The position numbers were made by a program, and so were the translations under genes. Positions 1 to 10,085 of a stretch of DNA of 54,059 nucleotides are shown in pieces. Origin of the DNA: Chara braunii (taxonomy: Eukaryota > Streptophyta > Charophyceae > Charales > Characeae). Numbering within the stretch: the first letter of the stretch is position 1; every line of letters begins with the position of its first letter. The stretch spans positions 1,274,536-1,328,594 of the forward strand of contig BFEA01000364.1 in NCBI GenBank assembly GCA_003427395.1. Reading direction: 5' to 3'. The notes under the pieces were generated by a model, which saw nothing but the letters and a program-made list of their open reading frames with translations, was not told the origin of the DNA and did no database searches.

Positions 1-56
<56 letters not shown>

Positions 57-134
57 GTTAAGCCCCGAAACATAAAAATGTTCGCCTTCCTTGTGTGTGC
101 GTGCGTGTGTGTGTGTGTGTGTGCGTGTGTGTGT

Positions 135-187
<53 letters not shown>

Positions 188-310
188 AGAGAGTCATGCA
201 ACATGCACCATGTTAGAGGGGGAGCACACGGGCAGGCACTGACTTCAAAAAAAAAAAAAAAGTATATTTTGGCGGAGTTTCACTGCAATATAGATATATA
301 GATTGTCACA
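1..310 (-). repeat. microsatellite-bearing dispersed repeat, copy 1
   Basis: The window opens in a (TG)n tract, followed by a second (TG)n tract (about 104-172), a (GA)n tract (about 173-194), the segment CATGCAACATGCACCATG, and an A-run at about 247-260. The reverse complement of 14,200-14,420 has the same order: (GA)n, then CTGCAACATGCAACATGC, then a GC-rich bit ending in GCGCTGACCTCC, then A-rich DNA. I read both as copies of one dispersed repeat that carries its microsatellites internally. The left end lies outside the window. Short reading frames through the repeat are artefacts of the dinucleotides. Confidence 0.6.
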
Positions 311-875
311 AAGGTATAGTGAAAGAGAGGTTGAGAGAGAGAGAAAGAGAGACACATAAAGAGTGGAGGGGGGGAGGGGGGGGGAGTAAGGAGGTTAAAG
401 AGGTACTTGGTGTTTTGAAGGTTATATGAATATTTGACATACCTTTATTTGTACTTGGTTTTGAGTTGGTGAATCTTAAATCTTGCTGTCCATATAGCTT
501 GGAGTCGAGTGATCGACTGTGGTTGTGATCTGTGTTGACAGAGGTGTTAATGATTAGCGATGTTTTATATGTAATTAATATTTATTGATTATGTTTGACA
601 AAGTAGTTGTGGTGGATTGGTGGTTGTAAATTGTGGGTGTGGTGTAGTTTTGTTGAGTGTGTAAAAGCAAAGTTCGTTATGAATGAATGTCATACATAGA
701 GGCATGTATTTTTGAAAGAAATCAATGATATGTGAAAGTGAGTAGGTAGCATAAAATGTCGAAGCATAACGAGAATAAAAACGTCACAATCGTGTGAATT
801 AGTTTGTTGTGATCCCTGTAAGATATGTGTTTTTGCATGTTGTAATATGCGTAAATAATCTGTTACACTAGATAG
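311..875. other. AT-rich stretch without a recognisable gene
   Basis: It begins with purine-rich GA/G runs (about 320-385) and continues as AT-rich sequence. I see no coding signature. It lies just beyond the Ulp1-like fragment of the decayed minus-strand Helitron and may be its eroded 3' tail, but I found no terminal CTRR or hairpin end to prove it. Confidence 0.4.
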
Positions 876-1140
876 TCATTGTTTGATGTTCGAGAAAAAT
901 GTTGTATCAGTAGTGGAGAAACTGTCATAGTAATATACAGTTTGTGTTTCAAAATTTAAATATCCAAGTGTCCAATGAGTATTGTTTATGTTTATTGGAA
1001 TGAAAAATGTGTGAGTGTTGTGAATGGTTGAATTCTGTTTCGTTTTTGAATTTGTTAATAATGCAATGGTAATCATTTTTTGTTATTCCTTGGCTATATA
1101 CAAACGTGTTTGCTATGAAGATTGTTGATGATTTATCCAT
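876..1140 (-). pseudogene. Ulp1-like (C48) cysteine protease fragment
   Basis: Two overlapping minus-strand frames give a stretch containing FIPININNTHWTLGYLNF and then YYYDS. Ulp1/SENP proteases show this spacing around the catalytic His (in the HW pair) and Asp. The catalytic Cys segment (usually Q..DCG) should follow at lower coordinates, and I could not find it, so the domain is truncated or mutated. It lies about 700 bp past the helicase in the same orientation, matching Helitron-type elements that carry a C-terminal peptidase. Alternatively it comes from another transposon family that carries Ulp1, such as some MULEs. The family call is fairly sure; membership of the Helitron is inferred from position. 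Confidence 0.6.
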
Positions 1141-1861
1141 TATTAATTATGCATAATTATTTATGGGTATATCTGTAAGCTAATAATGTTAATGTAGAGT
1201 AATATATAAATGTGATTCTGAATCCATTGGGATTCAAATATTATTTTCATCATCTGAATTTGTATCCGTATATTTGATATGTTGCAAATATGGGGTTTGA
1301 AGAGTTAATTATGAAATTATGGAATGTGAGGTTGTTGATTGGTTATGGTTTGTGATAATGTCTGTTAGAGAAGAAGTCGTGTAAAAACATTCGTTGATCT
1401 TGTTTGAATGTGTTGTTATACTTGGATCATTTAACAAACAAATGAAGTTCGGAATAGTTCTGTTATTTTTTATTATTGGAGAAATTATAGGTTTTTTTGA
1501 ATTTATTTCTTGTCGTAACGGTTATTCTTGTAAATTTATTGTGTATGATTATTTATTTTTTTATATCTATGTATGGTGTAAAATATTTTTTTTTTAATTT
1601 TTTTTTTAATGAAGTTATTTTGAAACAGTTGTTCGGGAATCTTTGTGAGTCTGTTATTTTCACGTAATACACTTTCACCAGGTTATAATAATTTTGTGAA
1701 TGGTGTTGTTAATGGTTTTATGGTTGTGAAAAACGTACCGATTTATTACACGAGATACAACAATGTATCCTTATTGTGGGATATTTTTTTTCCTCATTTG
1801 TGGCGTAAATAAACTTTTCCAGTCTGCGAGAATCATTGATGTTAGGGTTTCTCCTTAAACT
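1141..1861. other. AT-rich spacer between helicase and protease relics
   Basis: This stretch has T-runs (for example around 1,585-1,610) and no recognisable domain on either strand. It is probably eroded Helitron sequence. A plus-strand frame at 1,394-1,597 is low-complexity and hydrophobic and is not supported as a gene. Confidence 0.4.
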
Positions 1862-2389
1862 TTATACAGTGTGGAAGCGATGGCGGAAGAAAAAGGAAAT
1901 TGCTTTGGATACAATGTGCAAGTTCGTTGTGATGAAAATAGAATGTGTAGTAATGATATAGTGATTGAACGTTTTGAACGTTCGAAAAAAATCGGGGTAA
2001 ATATCTTTATCTAGTGAAGCATTTGGTGCAAATGGAAATAATTCAAATCCTTTTCTATTTGGAATGTGAACCCATGCAAGTTGAGGAGCTTGATTTGGGA
2101 AAAACACATGTGTAGATGTTGCAATGTCAAAAATAGGTCGAAACTGTGTTTTTGGATGAAATTGTAAGGAATGAAAAATTTTGAATGTGTCGTTTGCAAT
2201 GCCTCTATTAGGGTCGACATTTTGAGTGAATATAATTGGTATGTTTGAAATGAGGTCTAGAAATGGTGCATAGCGTCCTAGCATGTTGTCGGGGAGAGAT
2301 ATTATGAAACGAATATCGTCTTTGTTTTTATCTTTTAAGTTTTTGTCAAAATCTGCAACAATACGTATTAGATAATGATTTTCGGACAA
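1862..2389 (-). pseudogene. Pif1-like Helitron helicase, C-terminal part
   Basis: A 175-residue frame has a segment ending in IIFTQNVDPNRGIANDT. Pif1-family helicases have the same pattern near motif IV/V: a few hydrophobic residues, then N-D-P-.-.-G-.-.-N-.-T. Upstream is the DIRFIISLPDNML stretch typical of the region that begins recognition of inserted parent-transposon DNA. The frame is open but is cut off from the ATPase part by stops at about 2,390-2,560. Together with the fragments at 2,561-3,100 it belongs to one decayed helicase that would unwind DNA during rolling-circle transposition. Confidence 0.65.
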
Positions 2390-2560
2390 TTGTTTTGCTA
2401 ATTCGCGTATATATGAATAAATGATGTTTGTGCGTGTGTCATTGTGTAGTGTTGTGTATATTGGTGTTTGATTGGTGTTTATTAAGTTAGATGATAGTAA
2501 ATTTTGTTGTGGGCAAGAAAAATTTAGTCGTTAGTTAATAATGTAAATGAACTCATCAGT

Positions 2561-3100
2561 CTAAATGCCCTTGCGAGCTTTTGAACATCCTTCTACCCAA
2601 AAGGGATCTGATTTGAAACGAATGTTTTCATGTATGATGATGATTATTTTAAAAAGACACCAAAACTTAAATACTTTAACATCGAATGAATTAGCTGCAT
2701 ACTTTTGTGATGGTTGCTCGTATAGTGGTCTACCCATAGCTAGTGGCATTTGAAACTGATCCCTGAAAAAAAGAATATGTAGTCCTCCGAATGGTAAATC
2801 CAATGCCATATCGAATTTGACAATTTGTTATTTGTTCATCATACTAATTTCATCAATTATAAAAAGTGGGAGTTCTGAAGAAAAACATGAAACTCCTTTG
2901 AAACTTGTACTACGTTGTTCGAACAAATATATATTTTCAAAGTTATGCATGTCGATCCAACTGTGAAATATAGTTTCTTGCAACTTTTCCAGTAAGCGTT
3001 GTTTTTGCAATTGGTTTTGGTCTTTGTCAAGCATTGCAAAAATCTTCGATGACTGCAATAACGTGTGATTTTTTTGTTCCGCCGTCTCTAGTTTAGAACA
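2561..3100 (-). pseudogene. Pif1-like Helitron helicase, ATPase core (frameshifted)
   Basis: Reading from 3,100 down, DGGTKKSHVIAVIEDF resembles the Walker A loop (normally G-G-T-G-K-S) with Lys replacing the Gly before the Lys-Ser. After a frame change comes LFIIDEISMMNK, a Walker B/DEAD-like motif typical of Pif1 helicases. A stop and short gap follow, then LPFGGLHILFFRDQFQMPLA, which matches motif III (F-G-G-...-G-D-.-.-Q-.-P). The Arg where the family has Gly in the GD pair, and the altered Walker A, argue that this copy is dead. The neighbouring C-terminal fragment continues it. Confidence 0.72.
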
Positions 3101-4287
3101 CTAGCAATTGTTGTTTTTTTATTATATCTTTAATTTCATTTAATATTATGTTTTGTGGATTCCTATCTTGTAATACTTGATCGTTCCATGTTTTTAAAAG
3201 ACTTGATGATGCAAAAGTGAAAGTCACATGTTGTTTTCTAGTAAGTTCAAATTGTTGTGACATTTCTGTTATAGTGAGAATTTGTTTTTGTATTATGAGG
3301 TTTATTATCCAATTGTTATAAATATTTAATATGTGATTGATTCAAAGAATTTTTTTATAATGTTATTTGTGTTGGTAAAAGAATATTATGCCAAGGATGA
3401 ATTTTAATATTTTTTTATGAACATTCATCAAATTTGGTACGGTTGTGACTTTTTTGCCATGTTTGTAAAAGAAAGATGTCGGAGAAAAATTGGGTTTTTT
3501 ATTTAATAGAGGTTGGTTATATAAATTTATTTCTTTATGAACAGGATGATTTAGTGTTTTTGTAAAATTTTGTGCATTGTGTTCAGAGTCTGTACTTTCT
3601 GGATCCAAAATATAAAGATCATCGTAATCTTCATCAACAATGTTTATTTTATCATTTGAGCTTTTGTTCTTTGGTATTGATTCGATGTCATCTTCTTTCA
3701 TTGCATCAGTGGTTGCGTAAGTTGGATGATTTGCTTAAACCTCTACTGCTCGTTTTCGTGTGATATGATAGTATTGTATGTTCAAGTATATTAAACGATT
3801 GAATTTAGACATTATTTTATAATATTGAAAAAATGTTGTGTGTTAATCAATGTTATTAGATAGTAGATCGTGAAGGTTAAGAAATAGTTTGAATAACAAA
3901 AGAGTTAGTTGAGCGTGACTAGTTAATTCTTCTGGTGTTTTACATGTATCATAAAATGGGATGCGAGATCTAAATGAAATATTTGAAATACATGAAATTT
4001 TATATCGTCCCAAATATTTTGACTGAATTATGGATGATTTTCAATTGTGGATGATAAAATGTTATTTTTCCTAAAATACTTACATGTGCATTTGTAGAGA
4101 CAAAGCGATGATAAAGAGAGTGGACGGAATGTATAGCCATTTAGAGGATGAATGATAGCATAATTATTGTTGTCTTGTTCTATGTTACATTTTGTTTTTC
4201 ACTCTCTTGTAAAAGTTGTTTGAGCATTTGACGAAGGTTAAAAAAATTATAATAATGACTTGTATATGCGCAAGATTGTTTGATTAT
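3101..4287 (-). pseudogene. Helitron inter-domain region, mostly eroded
   Basis: One open frame at 3,363-3,701 encodes an acidic segment (IVDEDYDDLYILDPESTDSE) with no domain I recognise. The rest is broken by stops. It lies between Rep-like and helicase-like fragments, as expected for the linker and N-terminal helicase region of a Helitron protein. I cannot assign a separate function. Confidence 0.4.
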
Positions 4288-5060
4288 TTATAACGCACAT
4301 AATGAACCAACAACTTCTTGTTTGTTTATCATTGTGAACATTTGAGGTGTGAGTCGTCGTCGTGCCGTTATGATTGAAGGCAGTTCTTTGTTTTGCTCAA
4401 CTATTTTTTCTCGTTCTTGTCTTGCATTAAATGCAGCTAATTGCAAAGCGACGTTACAATCGATCCTATGTTGGTCTTTCATAGTGTATCTACAAGCGTA
4501 ATAGATACAGTCACGAGTTTCAACACCTTCAAATAATGGTTGTAAATCATGGCTGCATTTGAAGGTTGCAAGAATAACATCGTTATAATCTACGTAGCAC
4601 CGTGTTCGCGTCCGGAGGCGAACGTGAACATGTTCGTCCGAATGCGAACAAGCACCCAAAACGCTCCGAACGCGAACATAAAAAATATATAAAAAAAAAA
4701 AAAAAAAAAAGTTCTCAGAAAAATTTGAAAAAATATATTTAATGTAAAATAACAATACAAGCAACTTTTGACTTGGAGTCAAGTTCAAATTCGTAGCCGA
4801 TCATGAGTTAAAATCAAAAATTGAATTGATTTTTATTTTTATTTTACGAAAAAAAATCATGTTAACATGTTCGTGAGTTGTTTGTGCGAACACGCGAACA
4901 CGTTCTTCTGAACGTGAAGGAGCGCGAATACGTTCGCCGTGCTACACAGGTTATATTTATTATTGTGTTCGTGTCCAAAAGTTCGACCCAATTCAACTCC
5001 ACTCGATGTTAGTATGGTTTGTTCTTGATGTGTACGAGTGTATAAATAACGACAAATTTT
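4288..5060 (-). pseudogene. Helitron Rep-like region, split by a foldback insertion
   Basis: On the minus strand, frame 5,060-4,959 reads LGRTFGHEHNNKY. Beyond the insert, 4,590-4,288 resumes with YNDVILATFKCSHDLQPLF and a later QEVVGSLCAL. Helitron proteins have a similar order between the HUH motif and the helicase. The two parts can be aligned across the insertion through a shared TATAAC, giving N-N-K-Y-N-D-V. The insert is the 359-bp foldback at 4,591-4,949. A naive open frame running through the insert (to 4,788) is therefore a chimera and not a real protein end. Confidence 0.65.
4582..4958. mobile_element. foldback (MULE-like) element inserted in the Helitron
   Basis: The element itself is 4,591-4,949. 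The left end reads TACGTAGCACCGTG. The right end, reverse-complemented, reads CTGTGTAGCACGGCGAAC, so the ends are inverted repeats sharing GTAGCAC. The arms are rich in GAACG/CGTTC words. The middle is AT-rich with a 20-base A-run and a segment GCAACTTTTGACTTGGAG. Flanks are GTTATAATC (4,582-4,590) and GTTATATTT (4,950-4,958), a probable 9-bp target duplication with two mismatches. Nine-base duplications are typical of Mutator-like elements; assigning it to that superfamily is inference. Confidence 0.7.
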
Positions 5061-5290
5061 ATCTGTATTTATGCCTGATGATTTTTTTAAAGATGATGTT
5101 GTATGAGCGCAGTGATGTGTTTGGACGAGGTAAACAAGAAGACAAACTATTGATTTAAAACAATTGCCATAATGTTGAGAAGTTGTTGGGAATATTCATG
5201 TAAGTAAATGGGGTCTTCTATATTTGGTACGTAAAAGTTTTGAGGTAAATCTTGTTCTTGCAATAATAATAATGCATTTGATTTAGTTGT

Positions 5291-5480
5291 TTAAAAAATA
5301 TTTTGGTGTAATAAATAATGGGAGCTAACTTTGGTTTTCCATTTTTGACATCTTTCGGGTGCAGGTTCTTTTATATGTTTCGGGTTTTGTTTGTTTTTAA
5401 GGGTAAATGATATGAGTTTGGGTTTGTTCGAAGACCAATGTGACATGGTCGTAAAGCATGACAAGTGGAACATGGTAGGT
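5291..5480 (-). pseudogene. Helitron Rep-region fragment
   Basis: The frame includes a His/Cys-containing N-terminal piece and a Lys/Pro-rich remainder. I assign it only from its position between the degenerate HUH motif (about 5,611-5,667) and the continuing Rep sequence below 5,060. No catalytic Tyr motif can be identified with confidence. Confidence 0.35.
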
Positions 5481-5610
5481 TAGTGATTGCTTGTGGGATT
5501 GAAGTTGTGATAATGCTATCAACATAATTTGTTATTGTATTGTTGAGGGTAGAAATGGTGTTTTGAAGTTAATCAAAAATATTTATTATACATGGGACGA
5601 TTTTTAACGA

Positions 5611-5950
5611 GATCAGACAATAAAGATGTAGTGTTCTACGTCCTTGTGTTTCCACCATGCCACAATACACATTTATATGTAAAAACAATTCACCGTTTCA
5701 TGATGATTTTTGTGTCCTTTTAGTAAAACCAATAACTATTGTAAAAATATATTTATTAATCGATCGAATAGTCTTGTTGGTGCTATGCTATCTGCCATTG
5801 GCACGCGTTTCAATTCTGATAATGGTATATGTGGTGTATGGTCTAATGCATTTAAAAAATCTGTCACATTTAAAACGTCTGCATATGATGCGAAACTGAA
5901 CGACACAATAGTTTTCAAGAATGTATTGATTGTGATAATAACTGGCAATA
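5611..5950 (-). pseudogene. Helitron Rep, HUH motif region
   Basis: From 5,948 to 5,736 the frame ends in ADSIAPTRLFDRLINIFLQ, as expected before Rep. After a frame change, 5,667-5,611 reads YCGMVETQGRRTLHLYCLI. The family consensus here is G-x-x-E-x-Q-G-R-G-x-L-H-x-H, where the two His form the HUH metal site of the rolling-circle nuclease. This copy has LHLY, so the second His is replaced by Tyr and the nuclease should be inactive. Both the family call and the loss of the residue can be read directly from the sequence. Confidence 0.72.
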
Positions 5951-6191
5951 TGGGATGTCCACAACGTCATCGATGATTGTTTTCCAAACCGATTCGTAAT
6001 TGTTCAGTTGTAATATTTGATATTGGTTTGTATGTAGACGGGTGAGAGTTGCATGTTTTGCTTACCATTTTACAGTCTTGATCAAGTGTGAGTTCAGCAA
6101 ATGAGGCTAATACATAATGATAATCTTGTGCAAAACGTTGATAACTGATTAAGTAATAATGTTTAACGCAAAGTTCTTTTCATACAGATAC

Positions 6192-6422
6192 TCATCGATC
6201 TTGTTCTTTTATGAAACCTCTTTCAAAAAGAAAGAGGTGAGGAAATATTTTACCATGTAACGCAGGATCAAACGCATTTGCAAATTTTGATGATGAATAT
6301 AATGTAAAAAATATTATTTCATAGATTGTTTCAAAATATTGATGAATAATTTTTTGTTCTATGAAATCGTCGATCGTTGTTGTTGAGTGAGTAAGAATAA
6401 CTGGTTTTTCTATGTAGGTCAT
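6192..6422 (-). pseudogene. Helitron-like N domain fragment
   Basis: The 76-residue frame ends with ALHGKIFPHLFLFERGFI. This matches the L-F-P-x-L-F-P-x-G-x-G segment found in Helitron proteins upstream of Rep. It is colinear with the downstream Rep fragments and in the same orientation. A stop ends the frame soon after the motif. Confidence 0.6.
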
Positions 6423-6688
6423 TTCGTTATAACAATCAATAGGAACATTTATAGCGTTTTCTCATTGTCTATTTTTTTTCGCTGTATGTCCATCATTTAT
6501 ATAATCAATCACTGATGTCGGAATGGAGTCATCAACGTGCATTGGAATTTGTCGGAGTACTGAATTATTGAGTGTAATATTTTTGTAGAAGGGTTATATA
6601 GTTTATAAAATAAAAGTAATTTTAAAACAACATTATGTCGTACAACATGTAATTTTTTAATTTGTGTGAATTGATCGTTTGTGAAAAG

Positions 6689-7315
6689 TCATGCCAAAAT
6701 GATTCTGTAAATTGAATTTATATTTAGTTGGCGTGGCAACAAAGTTGCTGATTGTCCTGGAATAGCATAAAAAAACAACAAATGCGAACGAATTGCTCGA
6801 TGCAGACCGCCACGCACGATTCGTGTTTGTGCTAAAATAGTGATGAGACTTGTCATTCGTATTTCTGACAATGTTGGATTAGGAATTGTGGGTGGTAAAC
6901 GACCAATAAAAAAAAGGTTAGCGATTGCAAATTTTGAAAGTCGTGGTTTATTTGTTTTTTAAAAAAACAATGTGTTGCATTGTATGCAAATATGAAATAT
7001 AATATTTGAATCGGTGATTTTATGAATATCTGCTCTTGAGAGCATAATATTTGCAAATGCGGAAGATATATTGAAGCAATCATTATATTTTTGTAGTGAT
7101 GAAGGTAAGTTATCATCGAGACAATACAAACATGCTCGCATTCGTTCGAATGTTGCATCATCTTTTACAAAATATCTGCATAAGCCAGTTTGTAATTCAA
7201 ATCCATCCAATATGCAACAAACTTCTTCTGCTAGAGCGTTTGGACTTAAATTATTTAGAGGTTCATCAATAATTTGTTGTTTTTTTTTCTTGTGTGATAC
7301 TTTCAAACCCTGCAA
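6689..7315 (-). pseudogene. region upstream of Helitron N domain (DUF6570-like)
   Basis: A 118-residue frame (7,315-6,959) ends near a C-I-Q-C pair. A further frame (6,871-6,689) reads LSEIRMTSLITILAQTRIV and later LPRQLNINSIYRI. Proteins with a Helitron-like N domain commonly carry upstream a domain with a CxxC, a hydrophobic P-x-L-x-x-L-x-x-x-E-style stretch and a terminal LP segment, often labelled DUF6570. The likeness is moderate and remembered rather than searched. The two frames are separated by a stop and frame change at about 6,900-6,960. Confidence 0.45.
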
Positions 7316-7511
7316 GAAAATCTATATTATTATATGATTGTTGATGAAGAAGCATTTAAATACGCGTATGTTTAATTGGAATTGCGTTTGGATTGAAACA
7401 TTGTTTGTTTGAGTGTTGTGTAGTTGTATGTTTGTATATTTTTCATTATAATTTGTTTTTCGATTATGATATACAATGCGTTGGTTTTTAAGAATTTATT
7501 GTCTGTTATCA

Positions 7512-7712
7512 TTATAAGTTTGATGTCGTTGAATTTTTTTTTTTTTTTTTTTCCTTAGTTTTCTGATTTTTTGTTTTGAACTTTTTTTTTATTTTTAAAT
7601 GTTGTTCTTGCTGCCCAATTTTTATAGCTAATCGTTGTTTTTTTAGTAGTTCATTTTTGTTATTATTATATGTTTGTCGACGATTTTGTAAAAAAAAATC
7701 ATTTTGATTCAT
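7512..7712 (-). pseudogene. basic N-terminal segment of the Helitron protein
   Basis: The frame begins MNQNDFFLQNRRQTYNNNKN and continues Lys-rich. Helitron ORFs often begin with a basic stretch of this style, and the position upstream of the N-domain fragments fits. Low complexity limits confidence. Confidence 0.35.
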
Positions 7713-7715
7713 TGT

Positions 7716-7970
7716 TAATATTTTTGTTGGTTTATAACAATGTTATATTTATACAATTTTTTAATATTATATTTTTTTTAATGTTTTTTCAAGTGTTGTT
7801 AAAAATATTTTTTAAATTTTAAAAAAATTACGTATGTTTTAAAATAAAAACGTTTATATACCTCACAAATCATCGGTGATTATATTGACGATATTTCAAA
7901 GAATGCGTGACAAAAAAAACACAAAAAACGTAAATTATGAGGGAAATCAGTCATTTTGTGTTTTTAGGTT
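7716..7970. other. AT-rich spacer
   Basis: Very A/T-rich sequence with runs of A and T. Nothing recognised on either strand. Confidence 0.4.
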
Positions 7971-8590
7971 TTCATCGCCTGAGTATTTTAGTTATGACCT
8001 TCAATTAGGGCGTTCGCTCTTTGCTTAATGCCTTTAGTTAGGACTTTAAATTAAAATCATATGAACAATCAATAATTTTGCGCATTAAGTTAAGACTTAG
8101 GTTGTTTAATGACAACCTTCATTAAAGGGTTTTTCAACATCTTTGACTCATGACCTTCACTCAAGGCCTTCAATTATAGTCTTCACTTTTGCCTTGTATT
8201 TTTCACTTATTGCCTCAATATTTTATGACATTTACTTAGGACCTTTAAATATAACCTTGTCTCTGGATCTTTGCTTAGTGCCTTTACTTAGAGCTTGTGT
8301 TTTTCACTTATTGCCTCAATATCTTATGGCCTTCAATCAAGGCTTTCAAATATAACCTTGTCTCTGGATTTTTGCTTAGTGCTTTTACTTAGAGCTTCAA
8401 ATCGAAATTACAACAACATTCAATGATTGTAGAGATGAACTTAAAACTTAGGTTTGTTCAGTCACAACCTTCAGCAAAGCCTTTTAAAAATAAAAAAAAC
8501 ATAAGTCGTGATAGAAATTATGACAACAATCTATGATTGTGTTGATGGACTTAAGACTTAGGTTTGTTTAGTCATAACCTTCACTAATAT
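7971..8590. repeat. degenerate tandem/interspersed repeat block
   Basis: Two repeat types alternate. One is a unit of about 110 bp starting TTTTCACTTATTGCCTCAAT and running through ACCTTGTCTCTGGAT to TTTACTTAGAGCTT, present at about 8,195-8,295 and again at about 8,305-8,393. The other is a unit with AATGATTG, then GACTTAAGACTTAGG, then a CAACCTTCA ending, seen three times (about 8,060-8,130, 8,415-8,480 and 8,525-8,590). Short words CCTTCA and CTTAG recur throughout. The plus-strand frame at 8,143-8,355 lies inside this and is not a credible gene. Confidence 0.65.
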
Positions 8591-8937
8591 GTTATTGCTA
8601 TATTGTCAAAATATTTGCATGAAAGACATTCTTACACCTATAAACTCAAGTAATGCTGATATTTTAAGATTTTGCGATCACTCTTTGATGGGTTCTCTTA
8701 CTTTTGCAAAACCTTTGATTCTTAAGTAGACAAAACATTTATTGTCTCTCTTTGTCATCCTCCTCGTATTCTTCCAATATGAGCAAATCATTGATGATAA
8801 TCTATTTCACTTGTTTTTGCGCCTCTTTGTTATCCTCATGCTTGATATATCATTAACGCTTGCTCCATGCTGCATATCATCGATACTTGCATTTTCATTT
8901 GTAATGGTTGCAAAATTGTTGTCTGTATTTATCGTAA

Positions 8938-9119
8938 GCATAAGAGTACGTGCGGAAACTTTATTTGTTGTTTATTTTGAAACTTGAGGTACTGCTTCAG
9001 CCGTTGTTGTTGTTGGCAAGTTTTCATGTACTTCATTTGTTGGAATTTCACATGCCACATGATCTTTTGATGTAATTGCACTTGCTCATGATGTCGATGA
9101 TGTCTGTTGAACATTGCAG
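8938..9119. repeat. 182-bp segment duplicated across a library adapter, copy A
   Basis: This segment is identical, base for base as far as I can follow it, to 9,158-9,339, and the two are separated only by the adapter junction. I read the duplication as an assembly artefact rather than biology. Confidence 0.85.
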
Positions 9120-9157
9120 CTGTCTCTTATACACATCTAGATGTGTATAAGAGACAG
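9120..9157. other. Nextera mate-pair junction adapter (artefact)
   Basis: The sequence is CTGTCTCTTATACACATCT (9,120-9,138) followed directly by its reverse complement AGATGTGTATAAGAGACAG (9,139-9,157). This is the Tn5 mosaic-end pair left at Nextera mate-pair circularisation junctions. It is not genomic and marks an untrimmed read built into the assembly. Confidence 0.97.
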
Positions 9158-9339
9158 GCATAAGAGTACGTGCGGAAACTTTATTTGTTGTTTATTTTGA
9201 AACTTGAGGTACTGCTTCAGCCGTTGTTGTTGTTGGCAAGTTTTCATGTACTTCATTTGTTGGAATTTCACATGCCACATGATCTTTTGATGTAATTGCA
9301 CTTGCTCATGATGTCGATGATGTCTGTTGAACATTGCAG
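9158..9339. repeat. 182-bp segment duplicated across a library adapter, copy B
   Basis: Second copy of 8,938-9,119. Beyond 9,340 the sequence continues uniquely, so the true locus probably has one copy and no adapter. Confidence 0.85.
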
Positions 9340-9957
9340 AATATCTGAATCTTACTAGTTTTGTGCATTTTTTAAATATGATACATGTTCCAATCGGTGG
9401 TAGTTCGTGTTGTAATGTTAAATCATACACTCTTGCTTTCCTTAATAAAGATAACAAATCAAATCGTGTGACTTCATCTTTGATTTGTAAAGCTGAGTGA
9501 CCTGCTTGAACTGCTTTTGGTTGATTTATATCTCCTAAGTACAAATCACCAATGACTTATTTAAGTATTCTCGCATTTCTATATGTACTAATAAATCTTT
9601 TTGACCAATAATCCAAAAAATATATTTTTCTAGTTGATCAATATAGTCAAGAAGCTCTTTTGATGTTGTATGCATAATTTTTCGTGTCCGAGCTTGTCTT
9701 TCAATTGAGGCTTGAATTTGCTTAAGATAATGTGGACGTTTGATGTTTGTAGTTGTTGTATTCATCTTTATCTCTCAACATATTTATCAACAAGCAAAAA
9801 AATGCAAAAAATAAATAAAATTCATATTTATTATTTATTTTTAGTATTTGGTACATTATAAAAAAAAAGATTAGTAAATTATGGGTAATTCGATATCTTG
9901 AACATATTTAAGATATTAACCTTGTCAAATATTCTTCTGTTTATTAATTCTCTAGTT

Positions 9958-10085
9958 TGAAATGTTTCGCAACCATAAATCCCATTGTACGCACCCACTG
10001 TGTGTGTGTGTGTGTGTGTGTCTCACAACCATAAATCCCACTGTACGCACCCACTGTGTGTGTGGGGGGGGGGGGGGGGGGGGAG
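9958..10085. repeat. short tandem duplication with (TG)n and G-run
   Basis: The phrase CACAACCATAAATCCCA occurs twice (about 9,968 and 10,024, the first starting CG), each time followed by GTACGCACCCACTGTGTGTG. The first copy ends in a (TG)n tract, the second in a G-run of about 19. It is a duplication associated with slippage. Confidence 0.75.

Larger units (their letters stand above)
876..7715 (-). mobile_element. decayed Helitron-like rolling-circle transposon
   Basis: Several minus-strand fragments are colinear with a Helitron protein. In order of translation they are a basic N-terminal segment (7,712-7,512), a region resembling the domain often preceding Helitron Rep (7,315-6,690), a Helitron-like N domain with a FPHLF-type motif (6,422-6,192), the sequence GMVETQGRRTLHLY at the Rep motif (about 5,667-5,611), more Rep-like sequence (to 4,288), and a Pif1-like helicase with Walker-type and DEISMM motifs (3,100-1,862). 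A Ulp1-like protease fragment (1,140-876) follows. Frameshifts and stops are everywhere, so it cannot act autonomously. Element ends were not found, so the limits are those of recognisable coding sequence. Confidence 0.75.
8640..9765 (-). pseudogene. unrecognised minus-strand coding relic
   Basis: Minus-strand frames at 9,765-9,535 and 9,544-9,340 look coding-like, for example ARVYDLTLQHELPPIGTCII followed by a C-T-K-L stretch. A low-complexity T/N-rich tail then ends near SSMRITKRRKNK at about 8,810. The arrangement could suggest an RPA70-like single-strand-binding protein of the kind some Helitrons carry, but I cannot see a decisive OB-fold motif. The artefactual duplication at 8,938-9,339 distorts the frame, so any translation should be made after removing one copy and the adapter. 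Confidence 0.3.

Noticed and set aside
8742-8987. Plus-strand hydrophobic 81-codon frame as a membrane protein
   Set aside because: It is AT-rich, antisense to a coding-like minus-strand relic, and overlaps the artefactual duplication.
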